Shown in pieces: positions 42,636 to 48,833 of a stretch of 48,833 bases of DNA. Source of the DNA: JBBAFM01 sp041655415 (GTDB lineage: Bacteria; Bacillota; Clostridia; Peptostreptococcales; JAAYPU01); assembly GCA_964429195.1 (NCBI GenBank), contig CAYSBC010000007.1:1-48833 (forward strand), read 5' to 3'. Position numbers and translations under genes: made by a program. The notes under the pieces are model-generated. The model had not been told where the DNA came from, ran no database searches, and worked only from the letters and a program-made list of their open reading frames with translations. Within the stretch, counting starts at the first letter, position 1; the number at the start of each line of letters is the position of its first letter.

Positions 42636-43020
42636 TCACAATCTTCCCTAGAATTCCATTTATAAATTTACCGGAATCCTCTTCTCCAAATTTTTTTGCT
42701 AGTTCAACTGCTTCATTAATTGATACAGAATCCGGAATATTGTCCATGTATCTAATTTCTGCTATAGCTACTCTTAAAATAGCCAAATCAACCTTTGGAA
42801 TTCTCTCTATTTTCCATTTTCTAAGATTTTCACTGATGAGCCTGTCAATTTCATCCTTATGCATCATGAATACACCAAGTGCATCAGAGAAATATTCTTC
42901 TTGTGTGTCCAGTTCATATTCTTCTAAAAACTTCTCTTTCATAGAAATATGAAAATCCTCATGAAAACTCATTTGAAACAACAACTGCATAAGCAGTTCT
43001 CTCGCTTGTCCTCTTTTCAT
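42613..43020 (-). CDS. nusB: Transcription antitermination factor NusB
   Basis: The 135-residue all-helical protein starts MKRGQARELLMQLLFQM. It contains KVDLAILRVAIAEI and SVSINEAVELAKKFGEEDSGKFINGILGKI, the classic NusB C-terminal signature. It binds boxA RNA with S10 for rRNA transcription. The longer frame to 43092 overlaps the Asp23 gene and lacks family similarity, so 43020 is used, although AAGGA is 12 bases away, a little far. Confidence 0.95.
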   Translation of the reverse strand: MKRGQARELLMQLLFQMSFHEDFHISMKEKFLEEYELDTQEEYFSDALGVFMMHKDEIDRLISENLRKWKIERIPKVDLAILRVAIAEIRYMDNIPDSVSINEAVELAKKFGEEDSGKFINGILGKIVNDGNENP

Positions 43021-43063
43021 TGTGTATAGTGGTCCTTTCCTCTCGATAATTGTTAAGACAAAG

Positions 43064-43417
43064 CTATTGCGGCAGTACAACTCCTTGTACATGTATATTT
43101 ATAGCACTTATTCTCAATTCTAAAGAATTTTCTATTTCTTTTTTTACGGCTTCCTGAATACTCCATGCGACTTCAGGTATCTTCACACCATAATGAACCG
43201 TAATATAGACATCGACAACAATTTCCTGTTCAGTGCTACTTATCTTGATTCCCTTGAAAGGGTTATGTTTACTGATAATATTGGTAATACTGTCTTGCAA
43301 TCCGCCGCTCATTTCTGCTACGCCTTCTATTGTTAAGACGACCTTATTAACAATTGCAGCGATGACTTCATCTGTTATTTTTATCATGCCGTTTTCTTTT
43401 TCAATCGTTACACCCAT
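43064..43417 (-). CDS. Asp23/Gls24 family protein (YqhY-like)
   Basis: The 117-residue protein has the Asp23 domain: ITDEVIAAIVNKVVLTIEGVAEM at the N-terminus and VDVYITVHYGVKIPEVAWSIQEAVKKEIE in the second half. In Bacillus yqhY lies between accC and nusB and is linked to lipid synthesis control; here accB and accC are missing, and the gene lies between spoIIIAH and nusB. GAGGAG precedes ATG 43417. Confidence 0.92.
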   Translation of the reverse strand: MGVTIEKENGMIKITDEVIAAIVNKVVLTIEGVAEMSGGLQDSITNIISKHNPFKGIKISSTEQEIVVDVYITVHYGVKIPEVAWSIQEAVKKEIENSLELRISAINIHVQGVVLPQ

Positions 43418-43518
43418 TCTTATTCTCCTCAAAACAAATGTTTTGTTTTCATTAGCATTTGTAAATTTCTTTCAAATCATTATATCAAAATATTAATGTC
43501 GTTACAACTCTATGGCTT

Positions 43519-44094
43519 TTATATCTTATTTTGTATAATAATTTGATCAATAGGTCTTTTTGTCTCACGCATGGTTATGTCCGCAATCTTTGCAACATCT
43601 GATTTGCTTAAATTGCTCTTTTCAACAGTAATATTGACAGAGTTATCTGTAATTAAGACAAAAACACTATTAAATCCCTTGTTTTTTAAGAGGTTTTCTA
43701 CGATTATCTCTTGATTAATATAACCTATTATCTTAATTTTTTCTATACTGGCTTGATTTCTGCTTTCAGAATTTACTTCTCTGTCTTCTATAACGCTGGT
43801 CAGCATGGATAATATTTTATTTCTGTCCATATCGATTTGTGATTGTGTTTCTCTGAAAGTCTCCTGGACTTGTTGGGCGACGACAGGAATTTCTTCATCT
43901 TGACTAGGCTCTGTTGTTTCACTAACAATGATTTCATTTCGCATTTTTTCAAGCTGGTCTTTTTCATAAGCGATTAACTCCGATGACGTTTCAAGAATAT
44001 TATTGTTTTGTATTTTATAATTAATAATGCTGATTCCGCTTATCACAATAACAATCCATAGGATGGGTAAAACTTTCTTAAATAGATAAAACAT
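43519..44094 (-). CDS. spoIIIAH: Stage III sporulation protein AH
   Basis: This is a single-pass membrane protein of 191 residues. It has an N-terminal helix (about 8-26), a Glu/Gln-rich linker and a C-terminal YscJ/FliF-like ring-building domain (about 115-190). It forms the mother-cell ring that docks with forespore SpoIIQ. It is the last gene of the spoIIIA operon, with GGGGGAG before its start. Confidence 0.9.
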   Translation of the reverse strand: MFYLFKKVLPILWIVIVISGISIINYKIQNNNILETSSELIAYEKDQLEKMRNEIIVSETTEPSQDEEIPVVAQQVQETFRETQSQIDMDRNKILSMLTSVIEDREVNSESRNQASIEKIKIIGYINQEIIVENLLKNKGFNSVFVLITDNSVNITVEKSNLSKSDVAKIADITMRETKRPIDQIIIQNKI

Positions 44095-44118
44095 CTCTTC
44101 TCCCCCTTATTTTTTGTA

Positions 44119-44715
44119 TTATTTTGAATCAAATACAACAATCTTATCCACATAGATGTCAAATACAGCTGCTGTAGCCCTGATGATGTCATTTCGAATG
44201 ACTAAATCATTAGATCCTTCAGCTACAATAATGACACCCTTTACCTTGGGTTTAATTTCTTTCAAGACCAACATATCTGAATTGTTGACGGTAACAATGT
44301 TTTGCCTTGAATCCTTACTGGTATCTAAACTTATCTGCCCATTTTGGCTTTTCTCTTCCTTTGTTTGTATATTCTCTGAAATATCTACAGCCGGTATAAT
44401 TTCTCTTCCTGTTTCATATGTAATCATGACATGCACTTCACCTACCCCTTTAATTTTTGATAAAATAGTTTCAAGCTTCTTTTCATCCCCTTCTATGGAT
44501 GGATCTTCTTCATTATATTCAACTTCTTTTTGCATATTTCCATTAACAAAGCTTGCATTTCTTCTGTCTGCTTCTTTTTCATTACCCTTGAAAATTGTAT
44601 TATAGAAAAACATCAGCATAGCCAGAATAATGACGAGTGAAATTAAAAAATTGATGACTTCCTTTTTCTTATTTCCTTTTACTATCTTATCCAAGATTTC
44701 CCTAAGTGATTTCAT
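44119..44715 (-). CDS. spoIIIAG: Stage III sporulation protein AG
   Basis: The protein has 198 residues, with a membrane helix near 22-42 and a ring-building-motif domain (GVGEVHVMITYETG; VKGVIIVAEG) split by a variable insertion. SpoIIIAG forms a large ring of the feeding-tube channel. ATG 44715 gives the usual MKSLREI start; a TTG at 44721 is closer to the G-rich ribosome binding site and cannot be excluded. Confidence 0.92.
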   Translation of the reverse strand: MKSLREILDKIVKGNKKKEVINFLISLVIILAMLMFFYNTIFKGNEKEADRRNASFVNGNMQKEVEYNEEDPSIEGDEKKLETILSKIKGVGEVHVMITYETGREIIPAVDISENIQTKEEKSQNGQISLDTSKDSRQNIVTVNNSDMLVLKEIKPKVKGVIIVAEGSNDLVIRNDIIRATAAVFDIYVDKIVVFDSK

Positions 44716-44738
44716 AAACAAGATTGACCCCCTCCTTG

Positions 44739-45257
44739 TTAATTCAAAACTTTTATTTTAATCTTGCTGCTTGCTACAGCTAATCTTGAAGCAATATTAT
44801 TGAGTATTCTTTTTTCAGTGTCTTTTTCTAACCTTTCTCCCATACTGATTTCAATAGAATGGATGTCACCAAAATTTTTTTTACTCACATTTTCATAGAT
44901 ATAAACTTCAATATGCTTTATGGTCGCCACCGGTGATTCCTCCTCGAGGACGGATTCTATCTCTTCTTTCACTTTATATTTGTATAAATCAATGATTTGA
45001 ATTTGTTGAATGTTTTCTATATCCTTGACATTGTATTCACTGATATACTCTTCACCCATCCCTTCCATAAAAAGCCCAGCTATTTCTATATTTTTGTAAT
45101 CCATTAAGGGATGTAATAGGACAGTTATAAAAAAGATGGAAAGAATAAAACGGATGTATTTTTTCATGTTGCTTGTTGGAATAATGAGGTCAATGAGAGA
45201 AATGACTAGCATCATAACAAAAATATTTCTCACCCAATCTTTTAATATTTCACTAAT
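44739..45257 (-). CDS. spoIIIAF: Stage III sporulation protein AF, probable ATT start
   Basis: The 172-residue membrane protein has two N-terminal helices and a soluble C-terminal domain. Family members begin with a short segment ending in L-x-x-W-V-R-N before the first helix. Here that segment (SEILKDWVRN) is encoded only if translation starts at ATT 45257, which lies seven bases after GGAGG. The first canonical start, GTG 45233, has no ribosome binding site and would cut into the first helix region. The call of the gene is firm; the start is inferred. Confidence 0.85.
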   Translation of the reverse strand: MSEILKDWVRNIFVMMLVISLIDLIIPTSNMKKYIRFILSIFFITVLLHPLMDYKNIEIAGLFMEGMGEEYISEYNVKDIENIQQIQIIDLYKYKVKEEIESVLEEESPVATIKHIEVYIYENVSKKNFGDIHSIEISMGERLEKDTEKRILNNIASRLAVASSKIKIKVLN

Positions 45258-45280
45258 AGAATCCCCTCCTTATTCCCTTG

Positions 45281-46453
45281 TTAAATTAAATGCCCTGTAC
45301 TGATCAGTATAGTAATCATGATCATAAACATAATGGCTACAAATAAAACGATTGCAGCTAATATAACAACTGTATTGCCCATCTGGTTCAAACTGTCTGA
45401 AATATTCTCTATCCCTAGTGGCTCAATCAAGATGGCTAACCCTTTATAAATGAGAGAAATAGCAAGCAGTTTGAGTATGGGTATTAAAATAATTAAAATG
45501 ATAAAGAGAAGCCCTACAGCACCAATAGCATTTTTTATTAAGGCTGAACAGCTCATAATCATTTCTACTGAATCCGATATATAACCGCCTACAATAGGAA
45601 TAAACTTGTCTACTGAAAATTTAGCCGTTTTAATAAGCATATTATCTGCTGATGATGAGATGACACCTTTTATGGCCGTCATACCGGATAACAATGTTAC
45701 AATTAAACCCATGAGTACCACTGCAAATTGTCTTAAAAGGGAAGCAAGCTTTTTTATATAGTTGATTTTTGTCATCGCATTGATTAAGAAAAACAGAACA
45801 GATAAAAAGATTGCTGGTAAAATCACCCTCTCAGTAATAAAAGTAACAATACTGATGGAAGCTAGTATCAAGGGGTGAAATAAAGCACCTGATGCCACAT
45901 TACCTGTACTGATTAAAAGTGTAATGATAAGAGGAAATACGGCTTGCATAAAACCAATCATATAAAAAATAGTTTCCGATGCTATACTGTAAACATAGCG
46001 GAAGCTTCCAATACAGAGAGCTACAGCTGCTCCATAACAAATTAACTCTGCTATGTCGGATACTGTTTCTCCACCAAAGGAGTTGGATACGTTTTTCAGT
46101 ATGCCCATAATGATTGCGATAACCAATAATTGTATAGCAAACTGCATATTAACGTATATTTCCTTTAAAAACAGGTGAAGCAAATTATTGAATAACTCTT
46201 TGTAATTAAATATCAATTCTCCCTTCATAAGATCAAATATAATGTCTTTTAATGTAAGGCGAGGTAGGACGCCTCTATAATCCTTATTTACAATATCAAT
46301 CATATTTTCTATTTCTTTGATGTCTAATTCTTCTATTTGTTCATGTAAAAAATTTTCAATATTAAAGTCAGTTTCCTCTAACATATGTGCGCCATAAACA
46401 TGAACAGTTAACAATAATATAAAAAGTGTTGTCGTTATGATAATCCTCTTCAT
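45281..46453 (-). CDS. spoIIIAE: Stage III sporulation protein AE
   Basis: This 390-residue polytopic membrane protein has a cleavable N-terminal signal-like segment (ending near VYGAH) and about seven to eight hydrophobic helices. The SVDKFIPIVGGYISDSVE segment is a family hallmark. It is part of the SpoIIIA channel in the engulfment membrane. AGAGGT precedes the start. Confidence 0.93.
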   Translation of the reverse strand: MKRIIITTTLFILLLTVHVYGAHMLEETDFNIENFLHEQIEELDIKEIENMIDIVNKDYRGVLPRLTLKDIIFDLMKGELIFNYKELFNNLLHLFLKEIYVNMQFAIQLLVIAIIMGILKNVSNSFGGETVSDIAELICYGAAVALCIGSFRYVYSIASETIFYMIGFMQAVFPLIITLLISTGNVASGALFHPLILASISIVTFITERVILPAIFLSVLFFLINAMTKINYIKKLASLLRQFAVVLMGLIVTLLSGMTAIKGVISSSADNMLIKTAKFSVDKFIPIVGGYISDSVEMIMSCSALIKNAIGAVGLLFIILIILIPILKLLAISLIYKGLAILIEPLGIENISDSLNQMGNTVVILAAIVLFVAIMFMIMITILISTGHLI

Positions 46454-46473
46454 AAGAAACCTCTTCTTCTTGT

Positions 46474-46860
46474 TTAGGGTAACAAATTATTGATGAGATC
46501 GATGACAGATAAAAACACAGGTAATGCTAAATATACAATAATTATTTTACCGGCGAATTCAATTTTGCTGGCTATCGCACCTTCTCCCGCATCCTTGCAT
46601 ACCTGGGCTGTGAAATCGGCAAGATAGCAAACTCCAAGTATTTTAAAAATAACAGGAAAATATATTTTACTAAGGCTGACCTGATTGGATATAGATGTAA
46701 TGATTGCAAGAACAACTTCTAATTCTTTCAAAATCATAAGAAAAATTACAAGTGCCGTAGCTAGTACAACATGAACCGAGAATTCCGGCCTATAGCTTTT
46801 TAGCATAATGGATAAGACAGCACCCAGGATGCCTATAGCAGCAATTTGCATTATTTCCAT
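46474..46860 (-). CDS. spoIIIAD: Stage III sporulation protein AD
   Basis: This is a 128-residue membrane protein with about four hydrophobic segments, including the family segment LADFTAQVCKDAGEGAIASKIEFAGK. It is a channel component of the SpoIIIA complex. The gene lies between spoIIIAC and spoIIIAE, with GGAGGG before the start. Confidence 0.93.
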   Translation of the reverse strand: MEIMQIAAIGILGAVLSIMLKSYRPEFSVHVVLATALVIFLMILKELEVVLAIITSISNQVSLSKIYFPVIFKILGVCYLADFTAQVCKDAGEGAIASKIEFAGKIIIVYLALPVFLSVIDLINNLLP

Positions 46861-46878
46861 GGGAACCCTCCTAACTCC

Positions 46879-47079
46879 TTAAAGATTAAACATAGTCTTT
46901 ACTGTAATAAAAAAATCATTGATAAGCCTTATAATAATAAACAAGACGACTATAATCCCTGCTAAAGTTGTCATCATAGCTTGCTCTTCTCTGCCAGCTC
47001 TTAGTAACACTTGATTTAAAACTGAGACCAATATTCCGATAGTTGCTATCTTAAAGATTAAATCAACATCAATACTCAT
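46879..47079 (-). CDS. spoIIIAC: Stage III sporulation protein AC
   Basis: This is a 66-residue protein with two membrane helices separated by the short loop RAGREEQAMM. The length and topology match the family. GGGGGT precedes the ATG. Confidence 0.93.
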   Translation of the reverse strand: MSIDVDLIFKIATIGILVSVLNQVLLRAGREEQAMMTTLAGIIVVLFIIIRLINDFFITVKTMFNL

Positions 47080-47095
47080 ATTTTAATACCCCCGC

Positions 47096-47614
47096 TTATA
47101 TTAAAATGACAACAATAGTGATACCTATTGCAACACCTAAGTTTTTATAAACCCGACTCTTTTTATCTCTTTGCTCTTCAGCTTCTTTTAATTGTATTTC
47201 CAGCCTTTTATGGATATACTGAAACAGTTTTTCCTGATTTATGAAGTCAATCTTTCCCAGATTTTTACCTAATTCTTTGATGATTTTCATATCTTCATTT
47301 GTAAAGGGGGTATCTTTTAAAAAAAGATCTGCATTTTTAATCCAAAGGGTTTCGAAATCCATTCCCGGATTGTTATGCATCTCTGAATAAATGCCTTTAA
47401 AAAAATTGGATACCACCCTGTCTTTTGTTTCAGACAATCGGATTAATATATCTAATAAGTAACTTTTTTTATAGCTCATATCGGTTTCCATGATTTTTAT
47501 GGAGAATATGAAATGATGAAGCATTCTTATTCTCTGTTCATAGCTTTGCGCAAAAACATAACCAATGAGTGTTGTGGTAAGAATTATTCCAATAGAAAAA
47601 ATAATATTGATCAA
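47096..47614 (-). CDS. spoIIIAB: Stage III sporulation protein AB, TTG start
   Basis: The 172-residue protein has an N-terminal membrane helix, a helical domain resembling type II secretion GspF and a C-terminal helix. TTG 47614 must be the start: an in-frame TGA lies immediately upstream, AGGTGA is seven bases away, and the nearby ATG at 47619 is out of frame. The ribosome binding site lies in the last codons of spoIIIAA, coupling the two. Confidence 0.92.
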   Translation of the reverse strand: MINIIFSIGIILTTTLIGYVFAQSYEQRIRMLHHFIFSIKIMETDMSYKKSYLLDILIRLSETKDRVVSNFFKGIYSEMHNNPGMDFETLWIKNADLFLKDTPFTNEDMKIIKELGKNLGKIDFINQEKLFQYIHKRLEIQLKEAEEQRDKKSRVYKNLGVAIGITIVVILI

Positions 47615-47621
47615 TCATGAT

Positions 47622-48590
47622 TCACCTCATCTCTTGTATTGGATAAATTGGATTAAAGTCGGCATCCATAATAGATTCTATATGCCCAGTCGTCGGTATA
47701 TTGGTTAAGAATATGATTCTCTTAAATACCTTTTTTGCGATGACCTCTCCTATATTGGATCCAAGTAAATCTTCATAGCTTGCTCCATGTATTGTGGTAA
47801 GAAGTCCAATGCCTGCATTGATGGCACATTCAATGGCATATACATCCTCTTTTTTCCCGATTTCATCTGTGACAATCACATCCGGTGCCATGGAACGTAT
47901 CATCATAATAATTCCTTTATCCTTTGGACAGCCATCTAATACATGTGTTCTAGGCCCTATTTCATTTTGAGAAATACCTTCAAACATGCCTGCAATTTCA
48001 GATCTTTCATCTACCATGCCAATTTTGAAATTTCTGTTGCTCAAGTTCCTTGCAATATCCCTTAATAGCGTTGTCTTTCCACACTTGGGTGGCGATACGA
48101 TCAAGGTATTATAAAAGGACATGTCATCTTTTAATATATATTTCATGTACCTTTCAGATATACCTATTATTTCTTTGCTCCTCCTGATGTTCAGGGATGA
48201 GATATCCTTTAATGTTTTAATGTTGCCATTTTCCATAACAACCTTTCCACACACGCCTACCCTATGGCCACCCATAATTGTTATATAGCCGTTTGCGACC
48301 TCATCTTCATAGGCATAGGCGGAGTAATTTAACAAAGCATTAAAAATACCTGTTAAAGTTTCCTTTGAAATGACTTTACAATTATGAACCCCTTCTACAA
48401 TCCGATTTTGCATATTCAAGGAATACTCTTTATTGCTTGTATAGATTAAAAGACTACCTTCAGCATGAATCCTTATTTCTTCTATATTGGATTTAATGCG
48501 TTCATCGATACGAAGCAGTGCAGCTTTAATATCACCTGGGAATCGGTTAAATATGTAATCAATTTTATCTTTCATAAATTTTTTTGGCAC
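47622..48590 (-). CDS. spoIIIAA: Stage III sporulation protein AA (ATPase)
   Basis: This cytosolic secretion-type ATPase has about 322 residues, with Walker A PPKCGKTT (about 167-174), DERSEIAG, and Walker B VIVTDEIG. It is thought to drive the SpoIIIA channel. The start is uncertain: GTG 48590 (with AAAGGA 12 bases away) or ATG 48575 without a good site. It is the first gene of spoIIIAA-AH, usually sigma-E controlled, but I could not identify a clear sigma-E promoter in the 100 bases upstream. Confidence 0.93.
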   Translation of the reverse strand: MPKKFMKDKIDYIFNRFPGDIKAALLRIDERIKSNIEEIRIHAEGSLLIYTSNKEYSLNMQNRIVEGVHNCKVISKETLTGIFNALLNYSAYAYEDEVANGYITIMGGHRVGVCGKVVMENGNIKTLKDISSLNIRRSKEIIGISERYMKYILKDDMSFYNTLIVSPPKCGKTTLLRDIARNLSNRNFKIGMVDERSEIAGMFEGISQNEIGPRTHVLDGCPKDKGIIMMIRSMAPDVIVTDEIGKKEDVYAIECAINAGIGLLTTIHGASYEDLLGSNIGEVIAKKVFKRIIFLTNIPTTGHIESIMDADFNPIYPIQEMR

Positions 48591-48625
48591 AGAAACCCAT
48601 TTCCTTTAGGTGATGGGTAGTTGAC

Positions 48626-48775
48626 GTGCCTGTCCTCCTATAGTAAATAATATTCAGAGAACTCCAATTATATTCCCCCCAATTGCGGTGCCTGTCACCT
48701 AACTTAATCACTAAACTTATTATTTTCATCGTGGGATTCAATAAGTTAGTATCAATAAGTTAGGTGACAGGCACC
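48626..48775. repeat. REP-like palindrome with GTGCCTGTCACC core
   Basis: A perfect 20-bp inverted repeat has arms GGTGCCTGTCACCTAACTTA (48687-48706) and its complement (48756-48775). Next to the second arm, TCAATAAGTTAG is repeated in tandem (48738-48749, 48752-48763). A partial core GTGCCTGTC occurs at 48626-48634. The core is like repeats linked to REP-associated (Y1) transposases; this link is from general knowledge. Confidence 0.75.
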
Positions 48776-48777
48776 AC

Positions 48778-48810
48778 AAAAAAAAGTACTGGTCTTTTCA
48801 ACCAGTACTT
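48778..48810 (-). terminator. Intrinsic terminator of a gene beyond the right edge
   Basis: On the minus strand the perfect stem AAGTACTGGT / ACCAGTACTT with a 7-base loop runs into eight T residues (48785-48778). It ends a minus-strand gene that lies outside the window and isolates spoIIIA from it. Confidence 0.85.
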
Positions 48811-48833
48811 ACAAATTTCGTTTCTATAATTTA

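Noticed and set aside
1..48833. CRISPR array, toxin-antitoxin pair, restriction system or other defence island
   Set aside because: I found no regularly spaced repeats, nuclease or methyltransferase pairs, or small toxin-antitoxin modules; the window is mostly conserved core genome.

Overview
The window is AT-rich DNA from a low-G+C, endospore-forming Firmicute, most likely an anaerobic member of the class Clostridia. The evidence is a complete spoIIIAA-AH operon, a spoIVFA-spoIVFB pair beside rplU-rpmA-obg, strong AGGAGG-type ribosome binding sites, a clostridial-type 3-hydroxybutyryl-CoA dehydrogenase and a tungstate/molybdopterin locus. I cannot name the genus from sequence alone. Almost everything is encoded on the minus strand. 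Only two genes are on the plus strand: a helix-turn-helix regulator at 11502-12260 and a uracil permease at 32286-33488.

Layout (gene order below follows coordinates, so minus-strand transcription runs right to left). 40-126: tRNA-Leu(CAA). 292-8547: pterin-cofactor locus with a MOSC protein, moaC, moaA, two moeA paralogues (one carrying a periplasmic-binding-protein-like tail), the tungstate ABC transporter tupC-tupB-tupA, a candidate Moco/Tuco riboswitch in the tup leader, and a mogA/moaB-type gene. 8669-11286: a CBS-domain membrane protein and a MaoC-hydratase/hbd pair. 11439-12509: a self-contained regulator island with twin operators, a LexA-like protein whose catalytic residues are replaced, and a large perfect hairpin. 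12512-18721: obg, rpmA, rplU with its leader, two radical-SAM-linked genes, spoIVFB and spoIVFA. 18824-25718: nitroreductase, D-Ala-D-Ala carboxypeptidase, a PAS-GGDEF-EAL protein, a GntR/FCD regulator, a PLP lyase of the aluminium-resistance family and a tyrosine recombinase. 25738-32019: hfq, miaA, mutL, mutS and a lone TerD protein. 33528-43417: miaB, an aminotransferase, a TlyA-type methyltransferase, dxs, a DUF212 membrane protein, a prenyl synthase, xseB, xseA, a TsaD-like protein, nusB and an Asp23 protein. 43519-48590: spoIIIAH to spoIIIAA. The right edge holds a REP-like palindrome and a terminator for a gene outside the window.

The genes fall into functional groups. The first 8.5 kb imports tungstate and builds a metal-pterin cofactor. 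The spoIIIA and spoIVF genes belong to forespore-mother cell communication: SpoIIIA forms the channel, while SpoIVFB is the intramembrane protease that activates sigma-K. The dxs, ispA-like and PAP2-like genes belong to isoprenoid metabolism, and mutS/mutL/miaA/miaB/hfq to DNA repair and tRNA/RNA maintenance. Most of this is ordinary conserved core genome, and I did not find a convincing new multi-gene system. The observations most worth checking are these: the regulator with a catalytically dead LexA-like domain and its twin operators; an L27 gene that already encodes the mature N-terminus together with absence of the Prp protease gene; an apparent ATT start codon for spoIIIAF; a nested palindrome between a riboswitch and tupA; and the unexplained 25-bp perfect hairpin next to obg.
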